Source: Spirodela intermedia (taxonomy: Eukaryota; Streptophyta; Magnoliopsida; Alismatales; Araceae). From it: a stretch of 64,000 nt of DNA. The stretch spans positions 9,827,878-9,891,877 of the forward strand of contig LR746264.1 in NCBI GenBank assembly GCA_902729315.2. Direction: 5' to 3'. The notes below the pieces were generated by a model. It saw only the letters and a program-made list of their open reading frames with translations. It was not told where the DNA came from and made no database searches. How positions within the stretch are numbered: the first letter of the stretch is position 1; the number at the start of each line of letters is the position of its first letter. Made by a program: the position numbers and the translations under genes. This document shows positions 1 to 9,449 of the stretch, piece after piece.

Positions 1-700
1 GTAGATAAATGGATACGTTATTCAAGGTTGACCGGGGATGTAGATCTCTAGGTTTTACTTCGACGTAAAGTTTATCCCTATAATACGTTATTTCTCTCTT
101 ACTTACTCTGAGACGCGATGATGGGAGACGTTTTTTGATCTTGCACCATGGTCACCGTTGACCGAATGGGAATGGTTGACCATTGCCCGGTGGAGATGAT
201 TACTGGAGCAGTGGCCGCTGATCGGGCATCAGTCTGGACCCGTAAGTTTTCCACCTTTCTAGTTCATTCAATGACGATGTGAATGAAGTCGAGTGATCCG
301 TAAATAGGAATGACGTATCGCATCGCCGGTCAACCTTGAACACTCTCTACCGACATACGCATCTTTCTTTCTACGGATCACTCGACGTCTGCAGAAAGAA
401 GAAAAATTTCGATAGAAGCTGGTCGCCAAGTGGGCGTCTATTCAGGGAAAGATCTGACGTTGAGGTTGTATCTTTATCTGTTGACCGTTGACTTGGCTTG
501 GTCGATGACGGGTTGACTAAGTCTGCCCTCTTGAACTAAAGATGTTTCTTTTTCTCCGCCCTAATCACGGGATTCCACGACGACTGAATCAAAGGAAAAA
601 AACGGCCAATAAAAGAAGAAAGACCATCCCCTAATCATGATCAGAGGTCGCCTAGATCTTATCTCGCGCTCTCCGAAGCTGGCCGCTGTTCGTTCCAACT
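1..700. other. Gene-poor left flank with inverted repeats
   Basis: No convincing coding region is visible. Two perfect 15-bp inverted repeat pairs occur: 21-35 with 326-340, and 288-302 with 372-386. The first 14 bases match the end of the duplicated DC1 upstream segment (see 1019-1200 and 3317-3498), so the window probably opens at the edge of a further copy of that array. The stretch may be remnants of a small transposon, but no terminal repeats with target-site duplication could be defined. Confidence 0.5.
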
Positions 701-947
701 GGCGGGGAGATGGTGGAGTGCAACGATATCCATCATTTATTCGCGGCAGCCTCCGAAAACCTAGCCGACTCGGTCAGACGATCACACCACTCCGATGATG
801 GGGACTCCACACCGGCCGCTCTTCGTCTATACCTCTCTCTGTAAACGCTGACCGTCCCTTTCCACCATGAGAATGCAAGAAGAACGGGGTCTTGAAGGAC
901 GACAATGCTTGCAACCTTTGTCTAATAATCTCAGCGTGTTCTAGGTA

Positions 948-950
<3 letters not shown>

Positions 951-984
<34 letters not shown>
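951..984. repeat. (TC)17 microsatellite
   Basis: An uninterrupted TC dinucleotide run inside the deleted DC1 copy, at the place where the coding sequence is missing. It may mark the deletion junction. Confidence 0.95.
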
Positions 985-988
<4 letters not shown>

Positions 989-1018
989 GCTCGATTTATT
1001 CACGGCATCCCGGCTTCG

Positions 1019-1200
1019 GGTGATCTTTGGGTGTGAAACGCGCGCCTTTTCACGATGCTGTCCTTCTTGCATGCTCATGGGTGCAAGGAACTAGGGTTCT
1101 ACTTCAAAAGAAAAGTTTGACGTGGAAGCCCATTCCACCCCCACGTACCTTCACCATTTTTGAAAAAATACATCATTCAAATATACGTAGATAAATGGAT
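1019..1200. repeat. Duplicated segment, copy 1 of DC1 upstream block
   Basis: This 182-bp block matches 3317-3498 at a constant offset of 2298 bp, and I see only one substitution (near 1049). It holds the start of the open zinc-finger frame and its upstream sequence. The 14-bp tail of the block also occurs at positions 1-14. Confidence 0.9.
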
Positions 1201-1710
1201 ATTAATACTACAAATGTGATAGTTCATGCCCTTTTCGAATCATATCATCTCTGCATAGAATGGATGGCCCGTCAATAAAGTGAAGTCAAGATATTTCAAT
1301 TTGTTTATTTCTTCTTCGGTTGCAGGCTTTGAAAAAAATTTCATTCGACACGTTTGGAGGAAACTTAGACGATAAGCCGTAGCGACCTTCGCCGAAACCA
1401 CCCATTTCCAATACGCGGAGTTGGTCGATATGCGCCAAACCCTCCCATCAGTAATAATCGTAGTAAATAAATTATTAAATTATATTTATAATATGGGCGG
1501 AGGTATCTTTGTAATTCATGTTTCAGTTTTCTAGAAGGGTTGGCCCATCAGTTTTGAGCGAGAGGGTTCTAGGAAGCTGCGGGTATCGTTTTCCCACAGT
1601 AGTCATTTCCCAAGGATTTCCATGCCCTGGCAATAAGGAAAAATAATATAAAAATAAACAAATGTTACCCGGACAATGAATCCACTGTTCCGGCCTTCTT
1701 CCCTTCTTTT
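1201..1710. other. Intergenic, no gene seen
   Basis: AT-rich sequence between the deleted DC1 copy and the minisatellite. I see no open frame with protein-like composition and no recognisable element. Confidence 0.5.
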
Positions 1711-1840
1711 TTAATAGTTTTTAATAGTTTTTAATAGTTTTTAATAGTTTTTAATAGTTTTTAATAGTTTTTAATAGTTTTTAATAGTTTTTAATAGTTT
1801 TTAATAGTTTTTAATAGTTTTTAATAGTTTTTAATAGTTT
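1711..1840. repeat. 10-bp minisatellite, 13 perfect copies
   Basis: Thirteen head-to-tail copies of TTAATAGTTT without a single mismatch. Perfect identity implies recent expansion or a sequence that is still unstable. It lies in the 3' flank of the intact DC1 frame, between the two DC1 copies. Confidence 0.98.
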
Positions 1841-2273
1841 TAAGCACCGGGGATGATCGCCGGATTGAAGGGTTCCCTCCGATTAGCCGCTCATCTGAAT
1901 CCCTGTGTCCTCCGCGATCTCCACCTCTCTCTCACACGCAATACTCGCCTCTGAGGGATACAGTTTAGTCAACTGGGGATGAATCCTACAAAGTTTCTAT
2001 AATCTCGATGGACCCTGTTGGATCTCATCGAGGAGTTCACAGGCTTCTCACTGAAACCTCATACCGCACTCTCAGAAGCTCGCCGCTTTGCGTTCCTCCA
2101 GGCTTCATAACTACGCTTTACTGAAAGGAAACTTACCTGAACCCAGCCGGACGATCACACCACTCCGATGACGGGGACTGCGCAACGGGCATTGTTCATC
2201 TATACCACTGTAAACGCTGAACATTCTTCGTAACCACGCCAATGCGAGAAGAGACTTTTTGCGATGGTAGAGA
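1841..2273. other. 3' flank of the DC1 gene
   Basis: The region downstream of the DC1 stop codon (gene on the minus strand). Around 2060-2260 it resembles 650-880, with many substitutions and indels, as expected for an older tandem duplication. No other feature was recognised. Confidence 0.5.
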
Positions 2274-3182
2274 TCAGGTAGAGAGCAGGCTAAAAATTAA
2301 ACTCACTGCGAAAGACACTGGATCCCCGAGTAGGGCGGCGAGGACGAGCGGAACTGCTATCTTAAACGCCTTCTTAATCTTCGCTAGATTCCCCTCGGAA
2401 CGGCCCTTCTTTTCCGTGAAGACAACCTCGGGCATCGCCATTCTCTTATTCTCCAGAAAGTTATCCTGGAGCATATCCTTCATGCAGGATATATGAACGG
2501 CGACGGTCTTACAGCTGGAGACGTAGCACCACGAACCCTTCCCACTCTTCCGATTCATCCAGCCGCACTTGCAGCAATTGAAGGGCATCTTCTTCTTGAG
2601 CTCCAGTTTCAGGCCCTCGTAGGAAAGGAATCGGGGGAGGTTCGCGCAGGTGGGGTGCAGGTCTTTGCCGCAGTCATAGCAGTGGTAGAAGAAGCCCTTC
2701 GCAAGTTTCAGGCAGGCGTCGCAGTACTGCTCATCGGGTATCCGGCCAGATTGCACCCGTTGGAATTTACACTCTTTGAAGAAGTCGTGCTCGAGAACCG
2801 GTTGAGGATCGGCGCAGTGGCGATGAAGGCGGAAGGTGCAGGGCTCTTTGCACGAGTAACAGGAGTGGAACCCTAGTTCCTTGCAGCCGTTACACCGGAA
2901 AGGAGCTTTACTAGCCTTATACTTGAGCTCCTTTCGGTCAATATTACAGATCGCTAGCTTCCCCCCGGAACGGCTCTTCTTTTCCCTGACGACGAGATCC
3001 TGCGTTGGCTTCACGTCGTTCCACCAGTCTTTCCTGCGCTGATCCTTCATGCAGGATATATGAAGGGCGACGGTTTTTTTGTTGCTGGTGGCGACGTAGC
3101 CCCACGAAAGCGTCCCCTCCCTCTCTCTCTTCTGCAAGCCGCACCTTTTGCATTTACAGGGTATCTCCTTCTTGAGCTCCAT
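2274..3182 (-). CDS. DC1 (Cys/His-rich C1-like) zinc-finger protein, probably 5'-incomplete
   Basis: A 302-residue reading frame rich in Cys and His with repeated DC1 signatures, for example CDACLKLAKGFFYHCYDC followed by DLHPTC. DC1 proteins are a large plant family; individual members bind zinc and some act in stress or hormone signalling, but the role of this one cannot be inferred. The C-terminus ends in a hydrophobic stretch that could be a membrane anchor. The frame stays open upstream of this ATG to about 3372 and there encodes part of another DC1 finger (CDAC...DLHPSC) in which the usual HCxxC reads HSKSRC, so one ligand is replaced by Ser. No ATG exists in that extension and a stop precedes it. 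The true start is therefore on an unseen upstream exon, or the gene is 5'-truncated. It sits in a tandem duplication. Confidence 0.6.
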   Translation of the reverse strand: MELKKEIPCKCKRCGLQKREREGTLSWGYVATSNKKTVALHISCMKDQRRKDWWNDVKPTQDLVVREKKSRSGGKLAICNIDRKELKYKASKAPFRCNGCKELGFHSCYSCKEPCTFRLHRHCADPQPVLEHDFFKECKFQRVQSGRIPDEQYCDACLKLAKGFFYHCYDCGKDLHPTCANLPRFLSYEGLKLELKKKMPFNCCKCGWMNRKSGKGSWCYVSSCKTVAVHISCMKDMLQDNFLENKRMAMPEVVFTEKKGRSEGNLAKIKKAFKIAVPLVLAALLGDPVSFAVSLIFSLLST

Positions 3183-3316
3183 TTGCAGTTCCCCATAGAC
3201 GAGGAATTCGGGTAGGTTCGCACAGGAGGGGTGAAGGTCCTTGCAGCGGGACTTGGAGTGGTAGAAGAATCTTCCCTTCGCATCTTCCCCGCAGGCGTCG
3301 CAGAACTGTTTGCGCA

Positions 3317-3498
3317 GGTGATCTTTGGGTGTGAAACGCGCGCCTCTTCACGATGCTGTCCTTCTTGCATGCTCATGGGTGCAAGGAACTAGGGTTCTAC
3401 TTCAAAAGAAAAGTTTGACGTGGAAGCCCATTCCACCCCCACGTACCTTCACCATTTTTGAAAAAATACATCATTCAAATATACGTAGATAAATGGAT
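3317..3498. repeat. Duplicated segment, copy 2 of DC1 upstream block
   Basis: Partner of 1019-1200 and essentially identical to it. It covers the 5' end of the open DC1 frame and the sequence upstream. Immediately beyond 3498 the two copies diverge. Confidence 0.9.
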
Positions 3499-3784
3499 GT
3501 TAATGTTTAATCTGAAGGATCTTATATTGAAATAGATGGAGAATGACAAAACATAATGAGAATGAATTAAAATCATACATGAAATGAGACTCATACATGT
3601 ATATTTCTAACTTAGTCCTCTTTATTCTAAATAAACAACCACATTCAAAGTGAGAATAATTATAAATTTTATTCATACATGAAACAGTCAAAATATATGT
3701 ATATAATGATATGAACATCAAAATACAAACTCTCACTGAAATTATATATCCTCATAAGATATTATACCCATATGAGCAACATGT
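3499..3784. other. AT-rich spacer, possible 3' end of a copia element
   Basis: This AT-rich stretch lies just past the C-terminal end of the decayed copia polyprotein (which reads on the minus strand). A 3' LTR would be expected here. I could not find a matching LTR on the other side of the coding remnant, so the element boundary is not established. Confidence 0.3.
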
Positions 3785-5112
3785 TAATGAAAGACTTTTG
3801 GTGACAATCCTTTAGTAAGTAGATCTACTATCATGGAGTTCATCTCTATATACTCAATAGACATCTGGCCACTCTAAACTCTTTTCTTAACAATTAAAGA
3901 CTTGATGTCTATATATTTAGACTTCGTCAAACTACTATTATTATTAAAAAACATAATAGTTGATTTATTGTCACAAAATAACTTTAGTGGTTTTTCAATT
4001 CTATCTATAATTTGCAACCATGTGAAAAAAATCTTCAGCCAAATTCTATGATTTGATATCTCATAGCATACTATAAACTCTGTTGTCATAGTAGAAGAAG
4101 TTATAAGTGTCTACTTAGCACTCTTCCATAATATAGTTCCTTCAATGAGTAGATAGATATAGTCCGTAGTTGATCGTCTGTTATTAAAAACATCTAATGA
4201 AAGTGAAATTTGAATACCTAATGATCTCCAAATGATTTGATTTCTTAGATGTGAGCATATAGTTCTTTATCTTTTGTAAATACCGCATGACCTATTTAGT
4301 TGTTTTCTAATGATCCACATCAAGATTACTTAAATATCTACCTTGTACTCTAATTATGTATGCAATATTCATATGTATACATACTTGAGCATACATAAGG
4401 CTTCCTATAGTTGATGCATAAAGAATGTTCTGCAACTCTTTAACCTCATAATCATTCTTAGAGTACTGATTGGGACTAAATTTGTCTCCTTTAACAACAG
4501 GGGTATCATAAAGTTTACATCTTTACATGTTAAATCTCGCAAGGACTTTCTTTATATAACTCTTTTAAGATAACCCTAAAATATTTTGAGGTCAATCTTA
4601 GTATATCTCAATGCTCAATACATAAGATGCTTGATCTAGATCTTTCATCTCAAAATTTCTTAACAAAATATTTTTGATGTCACAAAGTAAACCTATATTA
4701 TTGTTGGTAAATAATATGTCATCGACATATAAAATCAGAAATATATGTTTACCCTCACTAAACTTATGATATACACATTCATCACTCATATTCATCTCAA
4801 AACCAGATGAGATAATAACTTGATGAAATTTGTGATATCATTGATGAGAAATTTGTTTTAACTTATATATAAACTTCTTTAATTTGCATATCATTTTCTT
4901 TAGGCCTCCGAACATAGTTTTCTTGTTGCACTATATATATATATATATATCGTTTCATCGATGTTACTATTGAGAAATTCAATTTTTACGTCTATCTGAT
5001 GTAACTCAAGATCAAAATGAGCTACAAATGTCATTATGATTCTGAAAGAGTCTTTCAGTGAAATTGGAGAGAAAGTTTCTGTATAATCTCTTTCTAAGTG
5101 GATCCCATTAAC
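3785..5112 (-). mobile_element. Degraded Ty1/copia retrotransposon fragment (reverse transcriptase to RNase H)
   Basis: On the minus strand, broken reading frames show the copia order. The start of reverse transcriptase (ETFSPIS) is near 5090. The catalytic LYVDDIL motif is near 4730. RNase H follows at about 3880-4090, with FCDNKS and a SKYIDIK segment, then the C-terminal DLLTKGL near 3810. Between these islands there are stops and frameshifts, so the fragment cannot make a functional polyprotein. Gag, protease and integrase are not seen and no LTR pair was recognised. It lies directly upstream of the DC1 duplication and is AT-richer than the gene regions. Confidence 0.85.
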
Positions 5113-5643
5113 CTTAGCTGGTCAATTCATTCTGAGTGGATCATCTTAATCTCCGGCGGTTTAAATCGTGCGGAAAAAACAGTGCAATCTCTTGGAAGAA
5201 TTCGCATTCCCGTGGGAGATCATCACCAGGCAAACAATCTCTTTCGTGAATTCATCAAAAGCTGATAGAAAATAGTCAATGACTCGAGCTTGTAGGATCG
5301 GTTTCAGCGTGATGACGGCAGTTCTAAGCCAGATCTAATGGAACCCGTGTTCGCGCGATTGACGAACTCTTCCCCTAACGCTGAGTGTAAAATCGTTTGA
5401 TAACACCACGAATGGGACGTGTCATAAACAAAAACCAAAAATCGTAATGCACAGAGAGTTTTTCAGATCAGAGATGAAGTTTCTGGTACGAATTGCATCG
5501 CCGCTATAAATTCATTGTTCGGTATCCCCGTACAGACTGAGACATACAGCGAGTCCTCTAGGCGAAAACCAGAGAGAGAGAGAGAGAGAGAGAGATGAGA
5601 TAGCTACATACATAGACGTGGTTGAAGCGGGGAGAACAGAACT
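5113..5643. other. Intergenic region 3' of H2A.W
   Basis: No gene was recognised. It contains an (AG)12 microsatellite at 5571-5595, close to the H2A.W stop codon and probably in its 3' UTR, which reads on the minus strand. Confidence 0.5.
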
Positions 5644-6191
5644 CTAGGCCTTCTTCGGGGATTTTGTGGCTTTGCTGGGGGAGGCAGCCTCCCTGGAGGC
5701 CTTATCGGTCTTCTTGGGCAACAGCACCGGGTTGATGTTGGGGAGCACGCCACCGTGGGCGATGGTGACGCCATTGAGCAACTTCCCGAGCTCCTCGTCG
5801 TTTCTTACCGCGAGGAGGACGTGCCTAGGGATTATCCGGTTCTTCTTGTTATCTCTCGCGGCATTCCCGGCCAGCTCCAGAACCTAGATCCAAGATCAAA
5901 CTCACTGAAAACAATAACAAAGGAGGCGACGGAACAAAGCTTCTCAGAGAAAAGAACAGGAGGAACGGGGACATCACTCACCTCGGCGGCGAGATACTCA
6001 AGCACGGCGGCGAGGTACACCGGAGCGCTGGTGCCGACGCGCTGCGCGTACCGGCCCTTCCTCAGGTAGCGGCCGATCCTCCCTACCGGAAACTGGAGCC
6101 CCGCCTTGACGGACCTGGAGACCGGCTTCTTCTTTGGCCCGCCTCCCTTCCTCCCTCCGGCGCCCTTCTTCACCTTCCCAACTCCCTCCAT
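5644..6191 (-). CDS. Histone H2A.W-type variant
   Basis: Two exons on the minus strand: 5982-6191 and 5644-5883, with a 98-bp GT-AG intron after the codon for AAE. The protein is 149 aa. The histone fold is complete ([60 protein letters not shown]). The C-terminal tail carries SPSK and a final KSPKK motif, the hallmark of plant H2A.W, which marks heterochromatin and protects linker DNA. The start at 6191 gives the usual MEG...GK N-terminus; the frame runs further upstream, but that part is not histone-like. A TATA box lies at 6288-6297, about 100 bp upstream of the ATG, and an inverted CCAAT at 6405-6410. Confidence 0.93.
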
Positions 6192-6287
6192 TGAGATCTC
6201 TTCCTCTGCCTTTGATGCTGCCGCTGCTGCTACCCGACCTGAAGAAGCAACAGAGAGAATCACCACCTAGATGTGAGGGAGGGGCGG

Positions 6288-6297
6288 AATTTATATG
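6288..6297 (-). promoter_or_regulatory. TATA box of H2A.W gene
   Basis: On the minus strand the sequence reads CATATAAATT about 100 bp upstream of the H2A.W start codon. With the inverted CCAAT at 6405-6410 this is a normal histone-gene core promoter arrangement. Confidence 0.6.
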
Positions 6298-8980
6298 GGT
6301 GGCGGGGATCCGTCAGGGGCACGGTTGGTTGATGCATGATCGTCAGATTGTATGGGACATCGACGGAGGAGATTCGTCACGTCCGATCCGTCCCTGGGAA
6401 ACGAGCCAATGGGATGCGAGTATGAGACCTTTAGGGAGGGAAAACGTCTCCGTTTGAAAAACAGGGCTTTTGGCGGTAAGCTTACCGTTTTCTGGCGATG
6501 CCTTTTCCGAATCTCTCTCCTATATTATTTACCTTACCTAAAAAAAGGCTCTATTTCTTTTCTTTTTTAGTAGTAAATAGTACCGTACTTTCAGTTTTAT
6601 TTATAAAAAATACCGTATAAACTACTAAAAATTCATTTTTTACCGTAATTACTCTCTCTCTCTCACTCTCCCACTCTCTCTCTCTCTCTCTCTCTCTATC
6701 CATATTGCCCTGTGAAGAAATGGAGCCATCATTTCTCATTAGATCTAATTATTTGGGTATCGTGTTCTTAAAATTATGCATAAAATAAATAAATTTAGAA
6801 TGGATAAAAAATAATAACTGAGAAATTTAACAATGGCATAAAAATACGCCATTCAAATACAAAAGCCCAACAATAACTCATTTATTTTATATTATATGAA
6901 CGATAATGACAATACACTCGTTCTTGATTTTTCCATCCAAAACACATCAAAATGTACGATTTTTGCTCGGTATTATTTGTTCAACATGATCATGGTCAAA
7001 GGGCGCGTTGACATTAAGATATTGATTTCGAAAAAAAGGAAATGACTAAACTACGTCGATTCAAGTGGCTTGAATTTGGTGGGCCACTCATTTTGGAAGC
7101 TTGAAGGATGGATCTTAAAAGATATAAAACCAAATATGGCCCAAGATAGAACATATGAATATCTCATAGGAGCTGTTAATTTAGTAACTTTCTTATTGTT
7201 ATGTAATTTCAAATTTATTTCCACAATATATAATACTTCGTACGAAAGTCACAAATCCGCGAACACTTTGATTAATATGAATTTACATTTTTTTTGTGAG
7301 AGTTTTGAGCGCTTGGAGATTCAAATAATAAGGGAGTTATTTTTAATATGTTCTTCGTGGAATGAAGAACAATCCACGCCATCTCTGTGGATTCAATGAT
7401 CGCGAAAAATCACGCCCCGTGGATTTAAAGTCCGATTTGTATCTCGTGGATTCAAGTCTCCGAGTTTCCATTCTCTCTGTATCTAGTTGCATCATCTTCA
7501 GTAATGGATTATAATTTGATATTTTTCTCAATTAAGACCCCTGCGGAGAAAATATGCAAAGCTCTTCCGCAATTTTCACGAAAAAAATAAATTCGACGAA
7601 GAATGTTGTCTAATTCAAATCTCTTCTCCTAGTTTGGTGGGAAATCAGGCCGCTGGCATGTTCAGAATCGCTACCCTCTGGGGACGCGTGATGAACCGAA
7701 AGCGTCGTGCAGCGATTGAACAACGACGACGATCCTGGCGGCCGATTGTTTATTTTGCAGAAGAATTGACGAGGTTTCAAGCAACCTTCGGGATCTGAAG
7801 AACACGGATAGGAGATCATTCGTACCTGGATCGGAGGCATCGTCCCTCGCTCGCCGATCTGCGCAGCCTCTTCCAATCAGCCACACTCATCCGCGTCGCC
7901 GATCCCCTTTCGTCGCCGATCGGAGTTGCTCCTCGGAGATAATTCTTCCTCTCTCGTCATCGGTATTCTCACTCACTCACTCCATCGGGAGGTGTTCTTC
8001 CGAGTTGACTCACCGAGATGCCCTCCGATCTCTCCCGCTCTCTCCTCTTTGGCCGCCTCCGCTGCTCCTCCGAGTTAACTCACCGGGGTATCCCACCGAT
8101 CCCTTCGTTGCAGCGACGGTTACCGTACTAGGGAGCGACCACGTGTGCGTGGGCGATCGAGCATCAGCCACGTATAGCTTTTTTCCAGAATAGCGACGGT
8201 TTCCGACAGAAAAGCCCGTTTGTGAGCAAAACAAAACGTCCGCGCCTTTAGTAAAATAAATGCTAATATAATATTCGTATAATACGCGCCTTTAGTACAA
8301 AATAATTATATATTAATATGTGTTTTATAAAGGTATGGTGGTCTACCTTTAGAAAAAATCACAAGCTGGGAAAAATAAATAAATATTTTTATTTTACCAC
8401 GTTTTGATTTTATTTTTTTTCAAGTTAACTTCGTGGATTGACATCGTCAACTGTTATTTTTAGATATTTTAAAAGCTATATGAATTTATGGAATAAAAAA
8501 TTGCACTCTCGTAAATAGAACTTACTAATTTGGGCATTTTATGAAATTAATTAATCTTCTATATATATTTAATTAATATACATATATAAATGTATGTATT
8601 CCTAAATTCCCAACTCTTTTTTTTATTTTAGGCCGGAAATTTCACTAAATGTTAAGACTTTTGAGTGTAAAAGTGCGATAATTATCGTGGAACACATTTT
8701 ATTCACGATTTATTTCGTTCAATTATATTTTTTGAGAAAAAATGGGGATTAATAAGAACAATTTATTCAATTGCTATAAATTATTTTTGATATTTATCAT
8801 AAAAGGCGTGTCTCTCGTCCACGTAAGCACGCGGAAGGGTCTTAGAAGCCTTCACTGTCTGCGTGACGCGTCCGAAATCCAACGGATATTTGAGGAGCCT
8901 GTGTCCTCCGCTACGTGTCTGCCTTTCATTGGTTATCATCCGCTGTCGGGGCCTACACCACATTGACGGTCCGCTTACGT
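6298..8980. other. Gene-poor AT-rich intergenic region
   Basis: No complete gene is visible. It contains a CT-rich tract at about 6652-6698 and long AT-rich stretches (6760-7370, 8240-8800). A GC-richer island at 7640-8230 looks like a promoter or leader; on the minus strand it holds a short ATG frame followed by a donor-like site at 7826 (see findings). I could not connect this to downstream coding exons. Confidence 0.5.
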
Positions 8981-8983
8981 CGG

Positions 8984-8990
8984 TATAAAG
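8984..8990 (+). promoter_or_regulatory. TATA box of the plant-specific unknown gene
   Basis: TATAAAG is followed by a GC-rich leader without an AT-rich break, which places transcription start near 9015. The coding exon of the downstream gene begins only at 11031, which implies at least one long 5' UTR intron. Confidence 0.55.
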
Positions 8991-9320
8991 GCGAGGAGAT
9001 GGACCGCCTTTGGGGCCCCTAATCAGTCTTATCTGCGTATCTGCCGATCGGGGGAGGCATTTTGGGAGGGGGAGGAACTTCCAGATCTCTCAATCTCAAG
9101 GAAGAGTCTTCCCCTTCCTTCTTCATCTGATGGGCTGATCCTCACGAGGAGGTGGTGGTCGCGATTCGGCTCTGGATCGGAGAGATCTGGGAACTAACAC
9201 TTGATCCCACCGTTGTCTGTTTTTTCCTTTTTTTTTTTGATCTTTTGGTTGTCGATCTGTTGAAAGGATCGGATTCGGGTTATTTCGTTCTTATTCCAGG
9301 GACTTCCGTGAGCACCGATC

Positions 9321-9449
9321 ATGCTTTCGGTGCTTGGGAAGCTCCTTCACAGGCGTGCCAGTGTCTCCTCCATCACCACCTTTCATGGCGGGTCTAGCTT
9401 CCATCGTCTGAAACAGCTTGAAAAATGGAATCGTCGTGGTAATATCTAG
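9321..9449 (+). other. Candidate upstream ORF (42 aa) in the 5' leader
   Basis: An ATG frame of 42 codons lies in the presumed 5' leader exon, about 300 bp downstream of the predicted transcription start. The peptide is basic and Ser-rich (MLSVLGKLLHRRASVSS at its start). A donor-like GGTAAT at 9438 would cut the frame near its end; joining to the downstream exon at 11006 still gives a stop within nine codons. It is not fused in frame to the main protein in either case. Confidence 0.4.

Larger units (their letters stand above)
700..1200 (-). pseudogene. Internally deleted DC1 gene copy (flanks only)
   Basis: The segment around 770-880 resembles the region just downstream of the intact DC1 frame (about 2148-2260). 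The segment 1019-1200 is nearly identical to the 5' side of that gene (3317-3498). In the intact copy these two blocks are about 1.06 kb apart and enclose the zinc-finger coding sequence; here they are only about 140 bp apart, separated by a (TC)17 tract at 951-984. The simplest reading is a tandem duplicate that lost roughly 0.9 kb of coding sequence. Only the first few codons of the zinc-finger frame remain. No protein is expected from it. Confidence 0.7.

Noticed and set aside
3499-5643. Complete copia element with two LTRs
   Set aside because: I found only the RT to RNase H part with stops and frameshifts; no matching LTR pair, primer-binding site or gag could be supported.
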